Origin: Brachypodius melanocephalos
Taxonomy: Eukaryota; Chordata; Aves; Passeriformes; Pycnonotidae
Reading direction: 5' to 3'
DNA length: 64,000 bases
NCBI GenBank assembly: GCA_013398615.1
Contig: VZSR01003807.1
Location: 37,435,792-37,499,791 of the forward strand
The notes beneath the pieces were generated by a model. It had not been told where the DNA came from. It worked only from the letters and a program-made list of their open reading frames with translations, and did not search any database. The position numbers were made by a program, and so were the translations under genes. This document shows, in pieces, positions 33,354-44,040 of this stretch (positions within the stretch are counted from its first letter, which is position 1; each line of letters begins with the position of its first letter).

Positions 33354-33615
33354 AGCCTGTCCCTTTGTTAATGGTCAAGGACAACGGTGAATGGAACATT
33401 TGTTTTTCAGCTTTTATAGCACCACAGTGTAAAACCTTATGTTTTCTTCTAAAGACTCTGGGTAGACCTCTGGGTAAGATAGATGGCTATTTTATTTCCT
33501 TCTTGCTTCTTCATGCATTTGAGTAAGTGTAATTATTTCCATTAGGGATAAAATACATCACTTGCATGACCAAATGCTTGATCTATTTTTAAAATAAACT
33601 GTCAGTTAAATCATG
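33276..33615 (+). CDS. CGA: CGA exon 4 (C-terminus and 3' UTR)
   Basis: Codons run from 33276 to the TAA stop at 33351-33353 and encode [20 protein letters not shown] plus YYHKS. The 25 coding residues equal the mammalian exon in length. The second N-glycosylation site (NHT) and the last three cysteines are here. The 3' UTR is about 260 bases and ends just past the AATAAA at 33593-33598; the cleavage site near 33615 is estimated. Confidence 0.93.
33593..33598 (+). terminator. CGA: CGA polyadenylation signal AATAAA
   Basis: The first canonical AATAAA after the CGA stop codon, 240 bases downstream, in TTTTTAAAATAAACTGTC. Its distance fits the short 3' UTR of vertebrate alpha-subunit mRNAs. Confidence 0.8.
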
Positions 33616-35298
33616 AATGTTTGTTGAGGAAAATGGTGATTTATTAGTTTAACAGACAAAACCAGATTCTGGTGCAATTAAAATTTCTAGATTATTTTTT
33701 TATGGGAGGCAGAGAGAAAAGGGAAGAGAGGGATGGGAAACTGAACAGAAGAAGGAATTTTTCCTCTTAGTGATTAGATTTTTTGAAGATGCAATGTACT
33801 GTTTCTCCTGCTTTTCTTCAATTTTTATTTTACCTAATGGGCAGAAAGTATAACAGTTTATCATCTATGCAGAGTACTCTGTCTTTCTGTGCCGTCTTTT
33901 ATATTTCTCTGAATTTAATCTCCATCCATATAGATAGGCAAATGATGCAAAATCAAACATTATAAAGAACTTTTTTACATTTTCATGTAGCAATGGTGGA
34001 ATAGAGTAGTCATACAACAATATTAGCTGTTTAAGCTGCTTACCTTTTTCTTGTCTTCATCAAGACACAGGGCTTTAGTAATTCCCAAATGCCTTGTGCT
34101 AGACCCAGGTATACAAATGGAAAAGGTAGGGAATGTGTTAGGTGAGAAGAGGACCACAAAATATAGTCAAAATATACTCATACCACAAAATATAACACCT
34201 GACATCAGTATCCAAACTTGTTTAGCTGTAGTAGGTTGAATCGTGGGCTCTGGAGGAACTGCTTACAGGTCTGAAGCCTGCCCGTGGGAACTGAAGTGAA
34301 TGAATTTCCTTGCTCTTCATCCTAATTTCTGGGGTGAGAACATCGTTCTTGCTTCGGTCATTGGCTGCAAGAATTTTGATGTGCTGACTCAAAAAGCCTC
34401 AGATACATTTGTGGGGGATTTCCCTGCAGTTAAAGCTGTGAGGATAGCAATAAGGAATTCCAATAGGGATAGGGAAGATTTCCCGGAGTGAAGCTGCGAG
34501 GCTGGTTGGTCCGTCCCTGGCCGTGGCCGTGGCTGATAGCTGTGCCGATGCCAAATGACCGAAGTAGTTTAGACGGACCCCCAGGGCTAAGCTGTGATGG
34601 GAATTCGAGGAGATAAAGATCGGCTTTTAAAGATCGTTTAAACCCACCCATCACCCACCCTTCTGTCTATTGGAGTGCAAATTCAGTGCTATTTGCTAAG
34701 AATACAACCATGGGCCTTTGTGGAGAAGAAAAGACTTTTCCTATGTAGAGGAGATGAGATTCTTAGAGAAGCATTTTTCAGTGTATGTTCAATAAACTTT
34801 ACTAACCTGATCTCCACACCTTAACCCCTTAATCCGCTTTTATGTCTTAGCTTCACCGTGCCACTCCTGGGAGATGTTTTGCCTGACTTGGTCTTGAAAA
34901 AAACCGATTTTGTGAAGGAGACTGATCTCGTTTCTTCACTATTCTTACAATTCTGGAAATTTTCAGTATTCTGGAAAGCTTTTCCCTTAGTGTTTCATCA
35001 AAGTCTCGTTTGCTTCCATGTTGCTTTTGGTCAGAGGAGACAAAGTTCAGTAGGATGGCCTTTAGGAGCAGTTTAGCAATAGCAGCAGCACAGGTTTTCA
35101 GGATGAGAAGTCTAATTTCTCATTCCAGATAATCACTCAACATTATGGGAATACATGTCAAGCAGTGCCATAGCTGACTCGCAATTCCAAGCTGCTGTAC
35201 AATTTTATTAAATGTGATTGATGTGGCTACTTTTGCAGGAAAGCCAGGTCCTACCTGGGATTCCTGGGCAACGAGAGAGGAGTGATTTAAAGCTGCAG
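33616..35298. other. Intergenic downstream of CGA, no gene recognised
   Basis: AT-rich DNA with short frames only, running to the assembly gap. A GGCCGTGGCCGTGGC run of CCGTGG repeats lies near 34519-34533. No repeat family is recognised. Confidence 0.55.
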
Positions 35299-35398
35299 NN
35301 NNNNNNNNNNNNNNNNNNNNNNNNNNNNNNNNNNNNNNNNNNNNNNNNNNNNNNNNNNNNNNNNNNNNNNNNNNNNNNNNNNNNNNNNNNNNNNNNNN
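35299..35398. other. Assembly gap (100 N)
   Basis: Exactly 100 ambiguous bases, the usual placeholder for a gap of unknown size. Real sequence of any length may be missing, and features on the two sides need not be adjacent. Confidence 0.99.
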
Positions 35399-35689
35399 TA
35401 TACTGTAGCCCTGTGTCCTGCTAGGATGCCTGGCTTTTCCCCACTTGCTTGTACGAAGTCTTTTAGTTGTGAACTCGTCAACTCATGGGTCCCTCTTCCC
35501 CCCCAGGTGACCTCAGGCACCAAGGGCTTGAAAAGTGTGTATTGTGAGGCTGTGTGGAATGGGGGAAGCATCGGCCTCTCTAAGTTATCTGGCTCTAACT
35601 TTTCAACTTAGAAGTAGCAACACATAGCAAGGAAATGGATGGAATAAGCAGGCAGATACACAAAGTTATCAGCAGGTGGTAAAGGAAAC

Positions 35690-36900
35690 AAGAAGACTGA
35701 CCAGACCCCCTCTGTCACTGGTTGATGGGCCATTAGGGATGGCCATCGGGCACAGCAGCGGGGGGCGGGCATCATGAGCTTCCTAAGGGGTAGGAAGGGG
35801 CATCCTGGGCTCCCTAAGCAGTGGGAAGGAGGAATGAGCCTGCTCTCGGTGCCGTGGGTAAAACTTTGCATCCCATGTGTGGGTGCTGCAAGGTCTACGT
35901 GCTGGCAACTGGAGAAGGAACCTATAGATCTTGGTGCCAGCAACTAGAAGACCGATATGCCAGAGACCAGCATGATAAGGTCAGGGCAGACCTTATCAAC
36001 CTCTGCAACTGCCTAGACGGAGGTTATAACCAGGTGAGGGTCTGTCTCTTCCCAAGTAACAGGAGATAGGACATGAGGTAGTGACCTCAAGTTGCAGCAG
36101 GGGAGGTTTAGATTGAGCACTAGGAAACATTACTTCACAGGGAAACATTTCTTCACCGAGTTGTTAAGCGCCGGAACAGGCTGCCCAGGGAGTGGTGAAG
36201 TCACCTGGAGGTATTTAAAAGACGTGTTAATGTGGCACTTAGGGACATGATTAAATAGTGGACTTGGTAGGGCTGGGTTAATGGTTAGACTAGATGATCT
36301 TAAAGGTCTTTTCCATCCGAAATAATTCTGTCAGTCTAAAAGCAAATGCTCATCATCTGTGATGAACTTATTTTCTTCTAGACGCCAGGGTTGTCCCAAT
36401 TGGAGGGACAATGGGTAGGTCAAGCTGTTAGCAACTGGAGGGACCAGGGTGTGTATTTATGTGGGAAAGGTTTAAATACTAGTGCAAGTAACAATATTCT
36501 TCTATTTCTCCCAGTTAATTTAATCCCGTATGCACGTGTATGTGTAATTGTATAACAAATTTTAAGCTGGACTAATTAATGAGCAGGAGGAAGCCTGAAT
36601 CTGGAAGGACTCAGGGTCTGAGGTCATGCTGAATAAGGGGACACAGGATCTGGGCATGAGTGGACAGAGAAGCTGTGCTAATATTCAAGCACAAAACAAG
36701 ACTGTGGAGAGGCTCGTGAGACAAGAGTGTGATCCACACATTTTCACACTAGCAAACTTCAAACTGGACTGCCTGAGGAGTAGAAGGAGACCCACTTACT
36801 AGATAAAGGAGCCCAGGCATGGGTTTTAGAGGGCTTGACAAGCTGGGCTGATACTCAAGGATCTGTGAATGTAACTGCGCTTGTGAATCTCAAAAGTGAG
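35690..36900. repeat. Unclassified repeat-like block containing a nested CR1
   Basis: Outside the CR1 copy at 35985-36342 this block shows recurring words. GCAACTGGAG-type words occur at 35908, 35939 (GCAACTAGAAG) and 36430. GGCATCnTG...CTCCCTAAG repeats near 35767-35819. A pair of diverged units of roughly 197 bases starts at 36556 and 36753. This looks like a decayed LTR or satellite-like element split by the CR1 insertion, but I cannot assign a family. Borders are approximate. Confidence 0.35.
35985..36342 (+). mobile_element. CR1 LINE fragment, 3' end
   Basis: Landmarks are CCTTATCAACCTCTGCAACT near 35990, GGTTATAACCAGGTGAGGG near 36021, AGGTTTAGATTGAGCACTAGG near 36105, CCGGAACAGGCTGCCCAGGG near 36171, GGAGGTATTTAAAAGACGTG near 36209, AGACTAGATGATCTTAAAGG near 36288 and the worn terminal repeat TAATTCTGTCAGTCTA. 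This is the CR1-X-like type of 3' untranslated region. The copy interrupts the unclassified repeat block around it. Confidence 0.88.
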
Positions 36901-39499
36901 GATACATGTAGAGGTTTTCCATAGAGGATTTGAATCTTTATTAGTTGGAGAGGGCGAGGGTGGGGGTTGTTGGTGTTTATGTGAGTGTGGCTGAAGGCAG
37001 TGGTCTGTTGGGTAATCTCTGTGTGCAGTTGCCTCGGTGCTCTCTGTTTGCCTGTCTGGGACAGATGCTCAGATTTCCTGCTGGACGAACTTGCACACAA
37101 AGACAGGAGCTGTGTCCAACAGACTGGGAGGGAGAGTCCCTGTGTGCCCACAGCTGGGCTGCACCAGTCAGCAAGGAGGGATCCCCGGGTCTTGGAGTCC
37201 ACAGGATTCAGCAGCCAACCTTTACATCTTCAACATATATTATCCAAATACATTTTTTGGTGATTGAAGCTGTCAGAATTAGGTCAGAATGTGTTTCTTT
37301 ACATTTGAAAGTAAGAGCGAAAATCCAGGCCATGGTTGGAAGAGTGGCAATGGTAGATCAGTGGTCCCACTTACAATCAGGACTAGGAGAAACCATGCTA
37401 CATGTTATTAGGAAGTTAATACAGTGGAACATCATAGAGAATAAATGGGGTATGAGTAGGAATACTGGAAGACTATCTAGATTTATATTTGTAGGGATCA
37501 AATACCATGTTTGCAGTAAAAAAGAAAAACAGAAATAAAAGCACTATACAGTTTCCTTGCATTATAAAATGGCTGAAATAGAGGCTCAATTGGTCATATA
37601 TATTCAAGAGGGCATGGACAGACAGTGTCATTAAATCAGAAGAAAAACTAATCCCCTGTTTACACAGATAGCCAATGTACATCTTCTATATTTTAGGAAC
37701 AGAGTATTTGTGCATGGAGGTAAAATGATTTCTTTGTCAGTGTGGTTTATAAGTAACAATGAATCAGTCAGACTGATACTGTGGATTAAAAATGCTGAAG
37801 ATCAAGCAGACCGAAGATAAAAATGATATATTTTTGCTGTCACAGTGACCTATATAAACTTACATCACCACAGTCCTGATAACAAATTCATTCTGTGAGC
37901 AGGGGGACTAGTGAAGCTTGATTTCCTCACTATCTGTGCCAGGTCTCACTGAAAATCCATTTTGCCATGTCCTCAGCGAACCCCTCTCCCTCCTGCCTGG
38001 TGGTCCTGTCAGGTGCCCTCCCAAGCTGCTGCAGAGCCATTAGCCAGAGCCAGGGGTGCTGTTTATCCATCCAGCATGTTTTCTTGGGGGTGCTACCAAC
38101 TTCTTTTCAGTCAGATCCCAATTTTTATATTTTTTCCATTAGTAGGTATTGATTTTCACAGAGCTGCTAAGACCTTCAAGGGCTGAGGTCATTACCCTTT
38201 ATCCAGAAATACTCAAAAATGATCGGAGGTTTAAACAGTTGCTGAGGAGTAACTGTCAGACACCTGTGTGGACAGACAGACAGACAGTGTGAGTGCCTCA
38301 GTGATTCCAGGTGCCAGGCTGAAAAACCTTTCAATGATTCTTAGGTGCTGTGATTTCCAGTCCACAGCTGGTGACAGCAGGACGAGTTTCTTCTTGGCAG
38401 AAAGATAAAGCTCTTGAGCTGTAGGGATTTTAATGAATTGACATTTCAGCCCAGACCTCTTACTCCCAGCAAGACTGAGAAGCTCCAAGCGAGCAGCCCT
38501 TCTCCCTCCCCTTCACCTTGCCTATACAGTGTTTTTTAACAGTGGTGAGGGGGAAAGAGGTTATCCCAGGGCTGGTTCTGGAAAAGCACAGGCTATGTGT
38601 CTCCCTTTTACAGCTGGGTAAAAGCTCCTTACTAGGTTGGAATTTACTTAAATATATGCATGTATAGCAGGAATCTCTTGCATTGGAGGGCAGGGCATCA
38701 GTGAAGATTGCCATGAAAAACGATTGGTTTGAAGATGATGCCAGGAAACTTGTAAACTCACTTGGTGATGAAACAAAACTAACAGTTAATCAGGTGTCTG
38801 TTATAACAGGTGTCTGGAGGATTTCACCGTTTAAGGGCTTTCCCTGTTGCTCTGCAGTTTCCCATGTCTCTGACATATGTTAACCCAGCACTTGGCCTGC
38901 TGGCAGGTTGGAGGAAGGTGCCATCTCATTATCTGCACACGTGTAAGCAGTAAATCTAACAGTTACTGCTCTGCCAAACCATTCTGGGTCTGGGGGTATG
39001 AGAGAAACCACTATTTTTTTGGTTGAGGGAAGCAAAAGGCCAGGAAATCTGCTTTGGAAGAGGCCTTCAGCTCAGTGCAAATTTCTTGAGAATTTGGGGT
39101 TTATTGATTTTATAATTTGTTTTTCAAATTATCTGTCTTTCTCCTTAATTTTGATGATCTAAAAGCATAAGAAACATCTTTCAGGTCAAATCAGCCACCC
39201 TTCTAGCCCAAGCACTCAACTTCTGACTCTGGCAGTATCAGATGCTGTTTATGGGATCACAAGACTCTGGTCATTTCTTGCAGTTGGTTTCCCTTGTGCC
39301 ACTCCCACAGTATCACAGAATCACTCCCACATGTGCCACTATCCACACTGGTTTACTGGGGGCTTCTAGGGATTACATCTCTTCCTTGTTCTTTCTGTAT
39401 GTACCCATGCACTGCATTTGTATTAATTTATCCACTCTCTCTGATTTGAACCTGCTGATATTATGTGCTTTCATGGCTCCCTGTCACAATAAGTTAGAG
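36901..39499. other. Intergenic, no gene recognised
   Basis: Several overlapping open frames occur at 36945-37538 because stops are rare there (the longest is 197 codons), but composition and content show no domain. A (GACA)4 tract lies at 38271-38287. I see no RNA gene or identified repeat. Confidence 0.5.
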
Positions 39500-40150
39500 G
39501 AGTATTAAAATTGCTTATTCTAATTTAAACTCATTTCCTAGATACTCCTTTAATTATTTCATGATACTCAACTGTTCTTAGCATTGTCCTCTCTATCACA
39601 AAGACCCCAGCATTTTTAGGGATTTCCTTGTAAGGCAGCTGCTTGATCATTTTGATTGGTTTTCTCCCTACCTGCTTTAACTCTACTTCACCCTTTCGGA
39701 GATGCAGAGAGCAGATCCCGATCTGTACTCCAACGTGGTAACACCAAAGTTACATGTAGCAGCAAAATGATGCCCTCTGTCTTGTTCTGGTACCCTTCTT
39801 CATTATAGTGTTTATCTTGTATTGCTGCTCAGAGACTTGTAAGACCAGAGACTTGTACATGATGACTCTTAAGGTCTTTTTTTCTGACATGCCACTTCCA
39901 GTTCTGCATTCATCATCATCCGTGGTTTGCCTTATTTTCCCCTAATACATTAACTTATGCTCCAAAGTTTATCTGACATCTGTTTGACCATTTTGGGTTG
40001 CCTGGTCTTTTTGGGGTTCTTCACCATCAGCATAAGTGTTGGCTGCGTGAACAAGGGTTTAGTACAATCTGTGAATTTGGAAATGTCACAGAGGATTTCC
40101 TTCTCTAGTTTTTTGATTAATATGTTAAGTAAAACTGATTCTTGAAAGTA
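39500..40150 (-). mobile_element. Ancient CR1/L3-type LINE remnant, inverted
   Basis: On the plus strand the order of words follows the complement of an old amniote CR1: ACTTCACCCTTTCGGAGATG near 39688, GATCTGTACTCCAACGTGGT near 39720, GATGACTCTTAAGGTCTTTT near 39860, CCTAATACATTAACTTATGC near 39941, CCATTTTGGGTTGCCTGGTC near 39989, CTGTGAATTTGGAAATGTCA near 40070 and GATTAATATGTTAAGTAAAA near 40115. The copy is heavily mutated but collinear over several hundred bases. Family assignment is from memory of such consensus sequences. Confidence 0.65.
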
Positions 40151-41860
40151 GAAGGTCCAGTTTAGCCTTATCCTTCATTTCCTATCATTTAGCTAGCTTT
40201 TACTTTGTAAAAGAAACTTTTTCTCCAACCTTGTAGCAACTTAAGCTTCTCTAAAAACACTCTTTAGACATTATTTTGGCATGTCCCCATTTTCTGCGGT
40301 ATTATAATAGTAAAACACCTGAGTATCCAGTTCAAGCTGTCTCAAGCTGCTGCTTGATAGAGATTGAACAATCCCCTGGTGATTGCTAAGACTGCCTTTA
40401 CCCTGCTGCAGGGTTTGGAGTCAGGCCTCCTTACAGCAGAGTTTTCATTTCTTGAAAATTTTATTACAGTATTTTCTCTTGGAGCAAGCCCAGCTATAGT
40501 TTGGCTTGGAGACAGCAATGTTTGAACTTCCTACACCTCTGCATGGAAACAGCCAGGAGAAGAGTCAGTCCAGAAACAAAACCACCACTCCAACCACAGC
40601 TCCTATGCCTGTTTCTCCTACTTCTAGAAATTACTATACTAAGTCACTGCCAGCCTGTATGAACATAGTAACTTCTACCATGCAGTCACAGCTAAGGGAA
40701 TTAGTGTTCAAAGAGGAAAAGCCAGCACGCTCTATTTCTCTGTTTGTTGGTTTTTTTACTTTATTTCCATTTTATTCCCCATCATTATTTTCTGCCCAAC
40801 TTCTTCATAGTGAGTGCCTTCTTCTTCTAGTGAGTGCCAAGGCCCATCAGTTGTCATCCTCAGCAGACAGGGATAGAGGATGTTATTCCTTGTTCTCACT
40901 CCTTAACACAAGTGTACAGTTATTAATTTAAATAAGGTAAGGCCAGATGAAGGCATGAAGGGAAAATTACTTTTCTTTCCCCTGCAGGTTTTTGAATTGG
41001 CTTGGTTTGGAATAATCATGTTTTTACATGTGTTTGTCATTTCATTTCTTTTAAGTCTTTATACTAAGGGTTTGTAAAGTTCCTTTCATGTAAACGTACT
41101 CCCAGAGGAGGATACAACAGCAAAGCAGTTCTGAAAAGTCACAAAATAAATAAAAGGGCAAAACACTGAGCCACATATTATTGGAAGATGTAAGGGTGCA
41201 CAGTTGCCTGAGGGCCCAGGGGAAACAGCTCCAGCTGATGGGTCCTCCAGGCACAGAGCTGGAGGTGGAAGTCTGAAAGAGCTCTAAGTTAATGGTTAAA
41301 AGAGATGGGTAATTGCATAGCCATTAGTAACATTTACAGCCATAAATGCAAAGATAATGCGAAGCACAAACAAATCCATTGCTCAAGATATTGGCCCTGT
41401 AGGCATTAGAAGGATTTTTTTTTAATTGCTTTTTGGTCAGATGAAGTACTTTTTTGTGATAGGTTTTATTAATTTTTTTTTTCCCCTTTCCTTGGGCATA
41501 AGGCATTAACCATTGCTGGGAAAATGATACAGGGTTTCATAAGGCAACTGTATTCCTAGTAAGGATCTCTTCTAGTTTCTTAGCATTACCGAATATTTTC
41601 TGTCCCAAGCAGAAGAGAAAACATAATTTTGCTCTAGATGTGTAGTCTAGCAGTGGGGAGACTGAAAACGAGCAGAGTGTTCAGAATCATAAATGTGGAG
41701 ACAGCATGATGCTATTGACCACAACAACTTGCCTTTCTGTGCATTTCCTTTTCTCCATCCTTGGGCAGCCTCAGCCCAGGGGCTTTTTGCTGGTGTCACA
41801 GTTGCAATAGATTTCTGTGAAATGTGGGGGAAGAGAAAGCTGGTGAGAATCCAAATGAGT

Positions 41861-41928
41861 CCAGTGGTTATGCTCTGGATCCATCCAGTGGTTATGCTCT
41901 GGATCCATCCAACGGTTGTGTTGCTGAT
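41861..41928. repeat. 24-base tandem repeat, about 2.8 copies
   Basis: The unit CCAGTGGTTATGCTCTGGAT plus CCAT occurs twice without mismatch (41861-41884 and 41885-41908) and is followed by a decayed partial copy starting CCAACGGTTGTG. Confidence 0.92.
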
Positions 41929-42868
41929 CACCTCAAGAAGGAATTGAGTTCCTGGCTGTTGGTCTGGGTGTAAGGGTTCTACAAGCATGAGGTGGTGACC
42001 ATAGTACAACGATCTCAGTGGCTGATGTGATTCTGGTGTCCATATGGCTGTGAGCAGTACTGTAGGTTGTGAGGAAGATTTGTTCCTTTCTAGCTGCTTT
42101 GCATGGGGCAAAGATAATGCTGGGATTCTTACATGAGGAATGTGTTAGAGAGAACACAATGCCTTTGTTGTATACGTAATCTCTGTTGAGAAATTATTAT
42201 GTATTTGAACTGTGCTTTGCAGTTTCTAAAACCCAATCCACAGTCAGTGTTTTGATACAGTTAAAACTCTGCCCTTGATGTTTCCTATTTCTTCTGTTTT
42301 ACATTACACTGTACTACTAAGCATCAAAAATATTTTTACTGTTTTCTTCCACAGGAAGAAAAAAAGTTGTTCTGCTTCTGTTATTTAAAAACCTCATTTC
42401 AATGGGCTGGGTAGAAAATCTTGTGCGTGGTTGATGGTAGTTTAAGACTATAACCACTCCACCTGCTTCCACCTCTTCAGGTAAGAGAAAATAGGCCTTG
42501 CAGGAAGAGGGTTTAGACAAGGTCTCTATCTGATAAGAGAAGATCAGAAAATTGCTCCCTGAGAGCCTCTCCCTGCCCTCAAGCCCTGGTTTGAACAGTG
42601 CCCAGACTGGGAGAACAAGGTTGTACAGGCAAGGCTTTTGTAACTCCTCTGTTTTCTTTTTAGGCCTCATAAGCTACATTACAGAGATAATTACACATTA
42701 TCATATCAGCTCCAGGAACCCACGTGAGCCTCTCCAGACAATCACCACACAAGCACCCCTAAAAGCTGTCTGTAGCTGGGTGTTAAGATTCCACCAGGCT
42801 GTTGTGAGGACTGTACCCCACATGCTGCTGGGGATCGTCTCTGAACAAAGGACACATCTCTAGGGACA

Positions 42869-42973
42869 TGAATATTTATATACATAATATAAAAGATACA
42901 AATATACAACATAGTATATATTTATATGTTAATTAAATACTATATAATATATTTTTATATAGTATATTTTTAA
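42869..42973. repeat. AT-rich low-complexity tract
   Basis: About 105 bases composed almost only of A and T with many ATATA/TATATT words and few G or C bases. Confidence 0.85.
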
Positions 42974-43584
42974 TGGGATACTTGAATACTACAGACACAT
43001 TCACTCCAATAGAAAATGAAGCCACATCAACTTCTTTTTGCTGCGAAGTGCTCTGTATAATAGCTGGAGAAGATCACATTTTAACTTAGGTATTCTCAGA
43101 CCTCCTTGCTTTTTACCTGCAGGCACCTGCCCCCTGAGTTAAATCCTCCAGAAGGAAACATATTCCATTGCCATCACACCCTAAATGGAACTAAACTGCA
43201 GCAAAGGGTTCCGAGCACATCACCACAAACACCGTGACCAGCACTCCAGGCAGCACAGCTTGAGAAACACAAACACCTTTGGGCAAATGAGCCCCGAGCA
43301 CCACCCCCAGCCACACTCTCAGCAAGTGGCAGCAACACTGGTTTCCCAAGACAGACTTAAAAAATTAAAGAGGGAACAAAAATTCATAGCTAGACTTCAC
43401 AGCAAAAACTACAGACTTGGCAGCAACACTGGCTGCCCAGAATATCACAGCTTTTCCTGACGGGTTTTTTGTTGCTTGTACTCAGCCTTTACACAGCAGA
43501 GGCCGTGTCTCTGCCGTCTCTCCTCTTCCAAACTTTCCTTTGTCCCACAGAGGTGCAAACAGTCTATTCCTTTAAAGCTGCTAA

Positions 43585-43698
43585 CTGGTGAAACTCGGCA
43601 AATACCGCCTGCCTGAAGCGTGCTGCGTTCTTTCAATCAGACCTGGTGAAACTCAGCAAATACCGCCTGCCTGAAGCGTGCTGCGTTCTCAGTCAGAC
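43585..43698. repeat. Direct tandem duplication with 58-base period
   Basis: Copy 1 is 43585-43642 and copy 2 is 43643-43698. They share CTGGTGAAACTC, GCAAATACCGCC and TGCCTGAAGCGTGCTGCGTTC and differ at one base (CTCGGC versus CTCAGC) and by a small TTTCAA/CAG difference near the end. The high identity indicates a recent duplication. It sits at the start of a GC- and CpG-richer patch reaching about 44030. Confidence 0.93.
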
Positions 43699-44040
43699 GT
43701 GCGGAGACACCCGGGTGCTCCAGCTCCCACCCCTCTCTCCCGGGCACACCGGCTGCTGTGGAACAGCGCTTCTCTCTCTGCAAACCCGACCCTGCTCGCA
43801 CTCCCAGACCCTTACGGCTACACCCCCACAGACACTGGCACCGCTGTGAGGGGCTCTTCCTATCTGTGAGAAATGTCAATCTGTCTCTATCCCTAATGAG
43901 GGGCTGGAAGCGCAGGGCGGCTCAGGTGGGAAGGGGCCCCAGGGGGTCTCCAGCCCAGCCTCCTCTCGGCCGCTCAGCTGTGAGATGGGGTGGATTTAAT
44001 GATGCTGCCTGGCCGTAGGACGGGGCTGAGCTTGAAAGAA
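43699..44040. promoter_or_regulatory. Small GC/CpG-richer patch, possible regulatory element
   Basis: Raised GC with CpG-containing words such as CCCGGGCACACCGG, GACCCTGCTCGCACTCC, GGAAGCGCAGGGCGG and CTCGGCCGCTCAGC. Frames on both strands are open by composition only. There is no recognised gene start; a regulatory role is a guess. Confidence 0.25.

Larger units (their letters stand above)
40151..43584. other. Intergenic, no gene recognised
   Basis: Unique-looking DNA with short frames. It holds the 24-base tandem repeat at 41861-41928 and the AT-rich tract at 42869-42973, listed separately. A 141-codon frame at 40506-40931 and a 154-codon minus frame at 41647-42111 have no domain and are not called. 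Confidence 0.5.
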
